64,000 bases of DNA from Ulva prolifera (Eukaryota > Chlorophyta > Ulvophyceae > Ulvales > Ulvaceae), in the NCBI GenBank assembly GCA_023078555.1, contig CM041200.1, forward strand, positions 4,058,936 through 4,122,935, given 5' to 3'. Shown here one piece after another: positions 11,689-22,625 of this stretch. The position numbers and the translations under genes are program-made. Positions within the stretch are counted from its first letter, which is position 1; each line of letters opens with the position of its first letter. Below the pieces are notes generated by a model. It worked only from the letters and a program-made list of their open reading frames with translations. It was not told the DNA's origin and did no database searches.

Positions 11689-14526
11689 TCACATGAAATG
11701 ACCGAGCTTGGATGCAAACAGGTCTGACAGCGCGACCTGCATCTGCACCGTTGCAGCACGGCACCGGATCATCCGGCACAGAGACGGGAATATCTCCTGC
11801 ATGTTCTGCTTGAGAGTTTCATCTGGGAATGCCTGCAGGATTGCCAGCGTCTCGACCACGAGATCGATCATCGAGTCTTGCTCCGCGACCGTTTGAGACT
11901 GCGTGTCTCCCGCCGGAGAAACCTCAGGCACACTTTCGTCGTCCAGGCCACCTTCGCCACCCTGCAATCCACAACTCCACTCACAACAGCCTACAACAGG
12001 AGCCAGTGGCTGCTCCTGTGGCCTCCACCACGCCATGCACCCTCGCCCACACCATGCATGTCAAAAAGGATGCTCAGGCCCACACCGTCTGCGGAGGCAT
12101 CTCCTCCGGTTTAGCAACGGCCGATGTCGGGGACTCAAACCGCTGCAGGACCGCCGAGCACGCCTGCAGCAGCTGCGCCCAGACCGCGTCCTGCTCCTCC
12201 TGCGCGCTCTCGCCGCTGCAGAGGCTCTTGAGCAGCTTCAGCTCGGCGGAGGCCGCCTCGATCTCGAGTGCTAACAACGGCGGGTCGCCGAGGCCGCCCT
12301 TCCCGGCCGCCACGCCGTCCTCCTGCTGCCACTTGCCCAGGAGGCTGCGGAGGTGCTGATTCGTGTTGACCTACATGCACCAGCTGCTTTACATTGAACC
12401 CCTTAAACTCTCTCTCTCTGATTTGCAGCACGTGCCAGGGCTGTGCGCAGCTGTATCTGCCGCGGTTGCAACAGCATCACAACCTGACAGGAATAACCTC
12501 GAAATGAAACACAGTCTCCAGTCTTCTGTAGGCTGGCATAACCATTTGGGTCACAAAAAATCGTGACAAGGTGTGCCTCAGATGACGCCCAGGGACCAAT
12601 CACCGCATCAGGCCGTGGTCCTGATGGTGGCACCTGGAAGAAGGCCCACCTCAGAGCGGGGAGGAGATGGGAGCAGATGCGCACCAGCCTAGCGTGGTGG
12701 CAGATGTGGCGGGTCGCCTCGACGATCAGCTTCACAGCCGCCGCCGGCATCGAGGCGTGCTGGTGGTCGTAGATGGACACGCAGGACTGCACCAGCAGCG
12801 ACTGCACGTTCGCGCGCACCGCCACCTGCTTCAGGCGGCGCGCCCCGAGGCCCTCCGCCAGCGTGTACTCTGACTTGTCCGCATCGCCTGCAGCTGAACA
12901 CCGTTTGGGAGCTGTCAGGGGTTTGCGTGGTTGCGGCTGTTTGGGCACGCCGCGGCATTTCATGCAACAGCCTCAACATGGACCTGCCGCTCACCAGCTG
13001 TGCATGCAGCTTGTGGGCGTTGCTGTATGGGACACCTAGGGCAATGCCCGACTTGGAGAGGGCCTCAATGCAAGAGACGCGCAAGGCGGGCGCCTGAAAA
13101 CGCATGCTCTCCAGCCAGTGGCAGGCTCATGCACTGGGTGAACGTGCTGGCAACAGCCATGCAGACCCTCCATGCGCGCACACACGCCGCAGTCCCTGCC
13201 CACCGGAAACTTCACACTCATCAGCAGTGCAGTAGCTACCGCCGCAATGGAGCGCAAACAACGCCGCGGAATCTGGCTGCCGCCGACGCAAGTCTCACAG
13301 GACAGAGGCCGCACCGGAATCCTCCTCCGCTCCGCGCTGGTATCGGGCCTCCGGGTACGACACCACCTTGGACAGATCCGGCACGGTCTCCCGCGCGACC
13401 TCGAGGATCCCCGCCATTGCGGCCTGCCACATGTCCCGGTCCATGAACGGCCCGGACCGCGTGATCAGGCGCTCCATCGCCGTGACGCCGACACATGCGA
13501 GGCTATGGTGGGTGCGCAGCATGAACGCCTTGATCTTGACGAGCACGCGCGGCAGCTGCGCGTGCACGAGCGGGTAGAACTTCACCATGAGGTCGATCAG
13601 GTGATGCAGGCAGTGCGAGCACGTCTCGTAGAGCCAGCGGTCGCGCTCCGCCTCCTCGTCTGCGGCCTCTGGCGACACAAACGTCGCGAGGTCGATGTCC
13701 TCGACTTGCACGCTGTCAAAGATCGGCAGCAGCATGCGCTCAAAGACCTTTGCCCAGAAGCCCTTGGAGAAGCACGCGCCGTGCTCGTTCAGGATGTCGA
13801 AGAGCACGTCGAGCGCGGAGCGGCGGACCGTCGGCCGCGGGTCAAACGTGAGCTCCGTGAGGCCGATGAGCAGCGGCATCCAGAAGTAGAGGTGCTCCTC
13901 GCCGTCGGAGAAGCGGCGGGCCTTGTCGAGGGAGCGGCTGCGCAGGTGGCCTGGGGCGCCGCTGGAGGCGATGCTGGCGGCCTCGGCGGCCGCGTCGCCG
14001 CCGTCCGCAGTCTCGCCGTCGGTATCCGTGTCGTCGAGCTGCCGGAAGCGCGTGACGGCCCGCTGCGCGGTCGACATGTCAACCTGCACATGTCCAGATG
14101 CTGACTGCTCATCCTTGTGCCAAGATCGATTGGTCTGTAAGCTTGATCATATGAGCGAGGTGCCCGAAGCGCATGGGCGACTTGTACAGCTCCGGAACAT
14201 GCATGTACACGTGTGCGCGTGCTGGTTCTTCACCGCCGCTCAGGCCGTCAGGGTGGCACCAGCGCCTGGGGGCGTCACGGCCGTACTTATCGCTGAGATT
14301 ATTGCTTTTCAGCTGGCTCTGCTGCTACCCTGCACCTGAGGTTTCCTTGCATACAGAATGATCGGAACTGGGCAGGGTTCCTCCACTGCTGAGCTGGCAG
14401 CACGGTGGCTCAACATGTGCGCGTCAGAATCTCGTGTAGAAACGCGTCATGGGGATAGCCATGCACGGCATTCACCTCCAAGAGAATTCTCACATCATTC
14501 GCGCTGTCAACATACCGGCCGCCATA

Positions 14527-14557
<31 letters not shown>

Positions 14558-17500
14558 TGTAATGGCGCACCGTTACCTTCATTCGCACTACAGCGCCACA
14601 GCATCAAGCGTGCACACGTGGCCAGCCGTGTGGGGGCCAGGTGCTGGTAGCCGCTATGGCAACACAACGCTGTGGCACTGCAGTCGATTGCCAAACAGGC
14701 ACGCAGGCAGGAGGGCAGGGTAGCAGGCAGGGCAGGCACGCAGGCAGGCAGGGCAGTAGGCAGGGCAGCAGGCAGGCGGACGGAGCACCTCCTCGGGCAG
14801 GGTGTCGACATCGCCGATGGAGCCCTCGGCAAGGCGCATCGCGCAGAAGCGCAGGAAGGCGATGGCGTTGAGCGCGACGTTGTCGTCGTGGCTCTGGTTG
14901 GTGAAGCACGTGAGGCAGTTGACGCAGTCCGCAAACACGCCGACGTCCGTCTCCGTGATGACCGTGAAGTGCTCTCGCACGATCTTCTCGACCGTCTCGA
15001 ACGACAGCCGCACGATCGTCGACTCGTTGTCCTTCGCCGCCTGAGAAAACACCTGCACTCGCCAGCACGCTGTTTCGTAGCGATGTGTTGTAGCGTTATC
15101 CACGCACATTTGTATCCGCACGGCACTCGATTGCCATCAAAGTTCTCCTGCCGTTCAGCGCAAGCCGCTCACCCACCAGTGCAATGCATGTACTACACAA
15201 AGAGAACTGGGGAAGCTTTCTCTCTTGCTTCCCGCCCCGCTTCAGTCGGGTTTGAAGAGGCCCCGGCAAGTCATCCATGCAGCCTTGCAGTGGCAGGGTG
15301 GCGACAGCATGGACGAGCCATGGCGCATATGCACAGCCACGCATGCCAGCGCAAGCCCCATCAGCCATGTGCAACATGCGGGCCCCGCATCTGAGGTTTC
15401 AGGCAGTCCAACTGGCGCCATCGTGCAAAACATTCCAAATGCGTGGTAAATTCGCACCATGAACATGGACTTCCAGCCGGACTTGATGTTGGTGACCCGC
15501 GACAACACCATGCGGGAGGCCTGGCGGATGATGAGCTCCCGGATCTCCTTTGCGCCACTCTGCCGCATCACGACCACGAACGGCGTCAGGAAGTCGTTCT
15601 GGAAGGACATGCTCGCCAGCTCGTCCCGCTCCAGGAACTTCTCGGCGACCTGTGCACAGCCGCACGTCGGCGGAGCATCGCCGCCACTCAACACATGGGC
15701 CGGGACGCCCGCCCAAGGCAGGCCCAAGCGAGTAAGACCTAGCGCAGGCAGCACACAGCCGGTGCAGCAGCACATACTCTCAAACAATAGGCTGCGTACA
15801 TGGATGCCCAGCGACAGCAGGCGCCCCAGAACAACACCACACCCAGCCACACACTGCCAAGCAGGCTGCCACAGCACATACGTGCAAGCACATCGCCTCA
15901 GTACCTACAACTTGTACTCAACCGCTGTGGCGGGACTGAACAAGGCCAGCGAGGCCCCAGCACACAGCAATCAGCAGGCATATCGCCGGGGGGGGGGGGG
16001 GGGGGGGCACCTGCCGCAGCGCGTCCATCGCGTACATTGCGACCTGCAGGTTCTCGTGGCAGCCGATGTCCACAAAGTACTCGCTGAGGCCGCGCCAGCC
16101 GTCGCCGGCCTGGGCCGCGTCGGTGCCCCCCTTCCACAGGATCGTCCACACGATGCGCGGCCGCATCATGTTGTGGTGGCACGCCTCGACGATCTTGCTC
16201 AGCGCAAACACGCGCGGCGTCGGCTTGCCGGAGAGCTCCTCCAGCGACACCGTCGTGAGCGCATGCATGAAGTCGATGATCGCCTCCGAGCCGAGCGACG
16301 CCGACATCACGACGACGCGCGCCAGGATGTCATCGTCGACCGCCTCCAGCACGCCTACACGCACCCCGAGTTGCATGCCTCCCATGCATTGACACGACAA
16401 TGCTTCTGCTTCATGCATTTCCGCGGAAAATACTTCCGCCTAGTCTGATGAAGCGGCTCAGTTCTGGGGCCAGTGCAAATGGTGATTGCCTACACTTGTC
16501 TAGAAAAAATAAACAGAAACAGGTGTTCAGCAGCTGGGCGCGAGGGGACGGGCACACCGGGAGCGGGGGCCTTGGACATGAAGTCGGCGGAGAGGCGCAT
16601 GCCTGCGTCGATGAGCGTTCCGGGCTGCATCGGCGCCTTAGGGGATGTCGCGGGGCCTGCCTGCTTCCGCCCGATGTTCCACCACGACTTCTTGAGGTCG
16701 TGCCGCTGGTGCGGGTCGATGGTGGTGAAGAGCGTGAGGTCGGTCGGCGCGCCCGAGGCGACCTGGGCGACAAACGCCCACCGCGACAGGCAGCGCAGGA
16801 TGACGATCCAGTCCCCGTGCAGATGCGACCCTGCAGCCGACACGCCCTGCCCGTCAGACTCACTGTGCCTACAGGCAACATCCGACGGCGAGATCTGCGT
16901 GCGGCGGGAAACACTGGGGGTCAACTGTGGCCGCCGCACGAGCCTATGCGTGAAAATAATTGTGCCGCGTCAGCAAGCAAAAGTCCACTCTGCCGATGCG
17001 TGCGGTCATCACCTCCGACCTCAAGCTAATGGGCACTGCTGGGCGGACGCAATCACACAGCAGCGCGGCACCCATATGGGAGGAAGAAGACAAGCGGGGG
17101 CGCACCGATGCGGTCGGGCACGGACAGCAGGTGCCGCAGGGCGTGCGCGTTCTGGATCTGCATGCTCTGCGGCTCGTGCAGCGAGGTGAAGTTGGCGAGC
17201 GTGCGGACAAAGGCGGAGGTGATGAAGGCGAAGCCGAGGGCGGCGGTGAGGCACGTTGCCTCGACGAGGCCCTGCAGGCACTCCCGCCACAGCCCGGGGT
17301 CAGAGCCGGCCTCGCTGAACGTCTTGGCGAGCGTCGGGAGGATGTATTCCCACACCGACTGCACCAGCGGCCGCAGCTCGTCCGGGTGGCTCGCGGAGTA
17401 GAACTGCAGCCCCTGCGTCTTTTCCTGCACAGCCGCACAGACACGGCTGCTTTGTGGGTTCTGAGATTGACACTGGGGTGCGCGGTGAGGGGCCTGGCTC

Positions 17501-20500
17501 GCGCATCGGCAAGTGTGATGCCTCGGTGGTGTAATCGATGCGTGATACAATGCCGCAGGCGACTGCTTAGTACAGCGACCTGAAAATGGAGACCGAAAGA
17601 CATTCCGAGAGCCGCAGAAAGGGACATCGATGCAGCGAGGCCCCACACTGTCGAGGACTCGGATGACTGCCACCGCACGGTGAGCAGAGAGCACACGCAT
17701 TCTGCGGGGTTGACTGAACACCACCACACTCAAACCCACAGTCCCCATCGCCGGAAGCAACGGGGGGACTCCCGCCGCACGGGCGCACCTTGAGGAATGT
17801 CGAGAGCTGCGAGATCTGGTCCTCCGTCGGCTCTGCCCGCAGCTCCTGCGTGCGGCCAAACATCGCAAAGATGTTCTTCACAAAGTTCTCCGCATCGAAT
17901 GTGAGGCCCGACGCCGCGGCGGCCTCGTCCTCCGCGGCCTCAATCATCGTGTGCCGCATCATGATCTGGTGGTCCCGAATGCGTGTGTACAGGTCCTCCA
18001 GGAACTCCCGCGGGATGTCGCGGCCGTCGTCAATGCCGCGGTTGTTGCGCACAAAGTCGTCCGCCGACATGCGCTTCTTGATCGTCGGGTTGTGCTGGTC
18101 GGTGTTGAGCATGATCACCGAGTAGCTCAGCACGTACGCTGTCTGCACCAGCACCGCGTGGTCTCGCCGGACACAGGCTCACGAGGCAGACTCGAGGGGC
18201 GGGCAACAGGTTCATGCGGCAGCCTCGAAGGCCCACAAACACGCTCGCGCAGCAGGCTCGAGGAGCCGGGTACAGGTCAATGCGGCAATCTCGTGGGGGC
18301 CATCTGAGCATGCCGGCTCGGATACAGTCAGAGGGGGCGCCGCCGCTGGCGCCCTCTGATATGCCGATCGGCGTGAGTGTCCAAGCTCTACTTTACCATC
18401 TGAAAGATCTGGAGCAACACAGGGCTGCTTCCTTCGGGCTACCATGCACGGCATGCATGCTGGCAAGCGCGCAGTCAGGTGGGAGGGTGCCGCCAGCCTG
18501 GTATGCATCACATTGTCATCGTGGTGCTGCTACATCGTGGTGCTGCTGCGCCCATCTCACGTACTTCCGAACGCTATGCCACAGTGGCTGCGCGCAGTGA
18601 GCAGAGACAGGCCCGCAGGGGCTACATGCATGGTACATATGCAAGAGCCCGCACCCCGGCGTTTGCGAAGGGGTAGCCCTCGAGGTGGGAGTTGCAGACG
18701 TGGTACCGCTCCGCGAACTTCTCCATCAGGCGGTCAATCTTCTGGGCCTCGCCTGGCAGCCGGAAGTCTAGCAGGAACAGGCGGATCGCGTCGTCGAACT
18801 TCAGGCCTGTGAAGTCCATCGCGTCGATGTACGCATGCATCACCTGCACGGCGCCGCTGGTGGACACCCTTGCAATGCACACTCGCGGGGGCCGTCACTA
18901 AGACCGCACGCATGCGGGGCCAGGGGGCAGGGGACCCACCTGTTTGCAGGCATCAGCGGGGTCGCTGAGGAAGTCTCCGACCATCGCGTAGTCCAGCCCC
19001 TCGGTCTGCTTCAGGAACAAGGCCACGCTGGCCGCGTCCTGCCCGATCAGACCGTGGTGCTGCAGGTGCGCGATGCCCTTCTTCGGCTTCTCGTTGAACA
19101 GCTCCACGCCCTCCGCCTTGAGGCGCTTGCGCTGCTTCTTGTCGAGGAGGTTCGCGCCCGCGTCGGGCTGCGGCAGCACGACCACCGGCGCCTCCGCCGC
19201 CTCGCCACCATCCGCATTCCCTGGCTGCACCGCGATGCCTGCACCCACACCCTCACATGAACTCCCGCGCTCCCACCGCAGCACCACACCACATCACTTT
19301 CCCTGCCGCGTCACCATGGGTGCCTGCGCCTGTACGATGGGGCCGCTAGACTGTGTGCATGCATGGCGGTGTCACCGCCACGCAAACTTCCTTCTAATGA
19401 CAAAATCCCGGATCACAGCCTCCAGGTAGCAACCTAGACATACACCAGCTTCCCACGCCGACTACACGCGTGCAGTTACAAAGGACGGAGGCCGGACTAA
19501 TGCATGTATGCATGGTCACATGACCGAACTCAGTGGGACACATTGGCAGCTCCGCAGTCCGGGTCCAAGACTATGTTAGTCCCGGGTGGCGCACCACCGG
19601 GCGCCCCGGCGCCGCCGACGCCGTTGTACCACTCAAAGAGGGCGTGGAGCATGCGGGTGACGCATGCGAGGGCGCCGTAGCGCAGCGTGTTGCGCTGGTA
19701 CTGCGGCATCGGCGCGGGCGCGTGGGGGTCCGCGAGCGCGTCGGGGTTGTTGATCGTCGTGATGAGCCCCCGGAACATGCGCTCCAGCAGCACCGTCTCG
19801 GTGCGGTCGGGGTCGCAGTCGTAGTTTACGTAGAGGTCCATCAGCAGCTGCCCGTCCGCGCACACGGGCTCGAGGCACTTGAACGCGACGAGCCGGTACT
19901 CCACGTCCACGTCTTTGAACTCCCCTGGCGGCTCGACACCCTTCAGGATGGTGTGGCGAAAGAGGTACGCCACCTGCACGAGCACGGCAGGGCCTGCGCG
20001 CATGGCTCGATGTGCAGAGAGAGGGCTGCGCGGATGTTAGCAGCCGGCCGCACGGCAGCGCGGACTACAGTGAGTGCAGCAGCAGGGCGCGGGTTGGGAC
20101 GGGGGGGGGCACCTTGGCCTTGATCTCCTCGCGGAAGGCCTTGAGGACAAACACAAACACCTCGCACGTGAGGCGCTGCAGCACAGAGGACGAGCTCTTG
20201 CAGTTTGCGAGCAGGCAGTTCCCGAGCTCGCCCTTCACAATGTGCATCAGCAGCGGGTGCACCCGGAACTGCGCCTGGTGGTTGATCAGCACGACCGCGA
20301 TCAACTCCATCGCGAGGATGCGGCCCCGCGTCACCGACGCGTCCCCCGGCACGTTGGACGTGCGCATTGATAGCTTGCACAGAGCCCGCATCGCCTTGCT
20401 TGCGCCCTGCAGCAGCCGCGCCGCCGCCTTTGACGAGCCCCCCGCCGCGGCGGACGACGGCGCCGCGAGCGACGGCACAGACCCTGTGGACGACGGCCGG

Positions 20501-22625
20501 TTGAGGGAGCCGTTTGCACCGCCCGCCCCGTCTGCGGTGATGTCAGCCAGCTCGATCGCCTGCGCTGGCGGCGCCCGGTCTCCCGGCACCGAGGACTCTT
20601 CAGACCTGCAGGACACAGCGGCACTGAACGCCCACGCATCCAGTGTGCGAGACCGGTCAAGTTGCATAGAACGGCTCTGTACAGCGACGGCGTGCATGTG
20701 CACTGTGGCTTGTAAACGTATATGCAGCTGTATGAGTGCATCAGGCGCTTGTGCGCGCGCGGACCTGGAGCCAGGAGGGCGGACCTGGAGTCGCTTTCCG
20801 GCATGTTGTAAACGTCTTCGGTGAAGGATGAGATGGGCGCGTCGGCAGGCATGACGGATTCCCAGACGGACATGATGACCTGCTGCGCGGTGGCGGCGTC
20901 GCGGCGGGCCTCGGCGCGGGCGCTGCTAACGGCCACGAGGTCCGGCGGCGTGATCGGCCGCACCTGACCGCCCTCCCCGACGACGAGGCGCTGGAAGACA
21001 ACGTTGACGATCTGCGTCAGCACGGCCTTCGCGGCCTGCTGGTTGAGGTCGTTGCGGGACATGATGAAGATGTTGTAGCAGCCGCGGATGACGAGCAGCA
21101 GCACCATCGCGTGCATGGAGATGGTGACGGACGTGACGAACGTGAGCATCGTGCGCAGGACGGCCACCTGCACGCCGCCGCCGTCAGCCTGAAGTGACAG
21201 CTGCAGCTGTAGCACAGATTGCGCCCGCTGCTGCGGGGAGCATGCAGCCTACTGCTTCTTGCGCTCTGGCCTGATCGCATGGAGCTGTGCCGAGGCCGGC
21301 ATTCATTTGTGGGGCAACAGCCCCAACAAACGTTGTCGGGGGGCCACAGAAACTGGTGTGCGGAACCCATGGATGGCAGAGGGCGCGATCGCAGGGGCCG
21401 CACCTCGACCTCCTCGTCACTGCAGCAGTCCTCGCAAGCGCACACGATGTGCAGGGCCTGCGCCGGGATAGTGAGTTTCTCAGGCGCCATGCTGAGGCCT
21501 CGGGCGAGCATGCCAGGCTGCTCCCCGGTGCTGCGCACCTCGCCCTCCAAGACGAGCGTGGCGATCTCGCCCTGGATGAAGCCCGCAGCCACGACCTGCT
21601 GGACTGTGGAGAGCGCGACGATGACAAACTGGGGCTTGCCTGTGGCGACGGCGAGGCGCAGGAGGTGCAGCAGCGCGGTGGCAGCTATGTCAGGGATCGC
21701 ACGGGGCAGCTGCTGTGACCCTGATGGCACGTGGTCCTCGAGCAGGCGCTCGTCTACTGGGAGGGTTGCTCCGTTTTTGTCTGCCGAGCCGTTGGCAAAC
21801 ACCGCACCAGAGTTGTCACCGTTTGCCTCCTGCATGCGAGTCACGTCAGCTGCCCGCAGTGCGGACCGTATGGGGATGGGCAGCAGGTGAACTGGGACAA
21901 CATGGCGCGCGCACTGTCACGTAGTTGTCCACAATGAATCCCTCCAGCCCCTCGGCAGGCGGGCCTGCTTCAGGCGTCGGATCTTTTCCAGGCATCGGCA
22001 TGGTCGCAGCACCGTTGCTGGTACCATGTTCTTCTAGCACACATGCGTCTGTGTTCATGTCTGGCGTAGCGTCGCCTTGCTCTGTGCTCTCTGCGATGGG
22101 CCCCGCTGTGGCATCGGGCAGGTATTTGTGCCTGCGAGAAGATTCAGGCCCGCTGTCCTCCTCCGAAGGTGAACCTTCTGACATCTCAATGGCGCGAAGA
22201 CCATCAGACGATGCGTTCACGACCTGTTCGTCAGATTGGCCTGAACTGACTGCGTCTTCAGGAGCTGCCCCAGCATTTTGCAAGCTGCCAGAGTCAATGG
22301 GAGCCCCGTCCACTGCAGACAGCGTCGCAGCCCCGGCCTTCAACTTATCGTGCTCTTCATGAGATGCCTCCTGTGCCGAATCGGCGCCTGCATCTGAGCC
22401 GGGCGTCTGCGTGGCATCCTGCGGCATGCCAGATGATGCAGCTGCGTCCTCATGTAGAGGACCTGGAGGGTCGGCAGAGTGTACCGCTGCGGCATCACTT
22501 TCGCCGGCGGGTCCCTCAGCCTCCTCCTGGAATGACTCCTTCACACCTGGTTGCGACGGCTGTAGCACACTGGGCGTGCTCGGATCCAGCCCCAGCAGCA
22601 GGTCATCGATGTGATCATGTAGATA
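11689..22625 (-). CDS. Sec7-domain ARF guanine-nucleotide exchange factor, BIG/Sec7 class (N-terminal exon not found)
   Basis: Eighteen minus-strand exons could be chained, about 2,100 residues: 21921-22625, 21414-21829, 20785-21167, 20113-20605, 19542-19973, 18940-19238, 18655-18843, 17789-18142, 17106-17424, ~16556-16830, 16011-16354, 15458-15649, 14789-15052, 13315-14083, 12995-13093, 12634-12887, 12086-12370, 11689-11961. Domain order is that of large ARF-GEFs: DCB ([18 protein letters not shown] near 21070), HUS (19.5-20.6 kb), Sec7 (17.8-19.2 kb) and HDS repeats to the C-terminus. The catalytic glutamate lies in [12 protein letters not shown] (18.76 kb), and [11 protein letters not shown] marks the Sec7 core at 18.1 kb. 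The protein should activate ARF GTPases at the trans-Golgi. Odd points: the first recognised exon adds about 220 acidic, Ser/Glu/Ala/Pro-rich residues between [10 protein letters not shown] and the DCB core, and the introns hold a minisatellite and C/G tracts. The first exon starts at an acceptor, so the start codon is upstream of 22625. It could be ortholog of either BIG1-4 or BIG5; I cannot tell. Confidence 0.93.
14528..14556 (+). repeat. C29 homopolymer in an ARF-GEF intron
   Basis: Twenty-nine consecutive C residues (G on the coding strand) lie in the intron between exons 14789-15052 and 13315-14083. The exact length may be a sequencing or assembly estimate. Confidence 0.9.
14698..14778 (+). 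repeat. GCAGG-type minisatellite in the same intron
   Basis: About 80 bases consist almost entirely of irregular repeats of GCAGG, GCAGGCAG and GGGCA. The block starts ten bases from the donor of exon 14789-15052; on the coding strand it reads CCTGC repeats. Confidence 0.85.
15988..16007 (+). repeat. G20 homopolymer fused to a 5' splice site of the ARF-GEF gene
   Basis: On the coding (minus) strand exon 16011-16354 ends CGGCAG and the intron begins GTG followed at once by a run of 20 C residues. The donor and the homopolymer are therefore adjacent. Confidence 0.9.
18173..18304 (+). repeat. Four-copy degenerate 33-bp tandem repeat inside the Sec7 intron
   Basis: Units run 18173-18205, 18206-18238, 18239-18271 and 18272-18304. 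Each is exactly 33 bases, begins ACA(G/C)G and carries CGGCAG or GCAGCA near base 12 and CTCG at bases 19-22. Because 33 is a multiple of three, one plus-strand frame reads an 11-residue repeat ([22 protein letters not shown] and so on). The array lies in the intron between the two Sec7 exons 17789-18142 and 18655-18843, thirty bases from the 3' splice site. Confidence 0.8.
18328..18359. other. GC-rich inverted repeat (hairpin) in the Sec7 intron
   Basis: TCAGAGGG(GG)CGCC pairs with GGCGCCCTCTGA across a six-base loop: a 12-bp stem with a two-base bulge. It lies 24 bases beyond the 33-bp repeat array, in the same intron. A pre-mRNA hairpin is possible; no function is implied by the sequence. 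Confidence 0.7.
20101..20109 (+). repeat. G9 tract fused to a second ARF-GEF 5' splice site
   Basis: Exon 20113-20605 ends GCCAAG on the minus strand and the intron begins GTG followed directly by nine C residues. This repeats the arrangement at 16008. Confidence 0.85.

Noticed and set aside
13172-14104. 310-codon plus-strand open frame
   Set aside because: Antisense shadow of the GC-rich ARF-GEF exon 13315-14083; the minus-strand frame has the conserved HDS-type sequence.
15459-16448. 329-codon plus-strand frame
   Set aside because: It crosses the G20 tract and lies antisense to two well-supported ARF-GEF exons.
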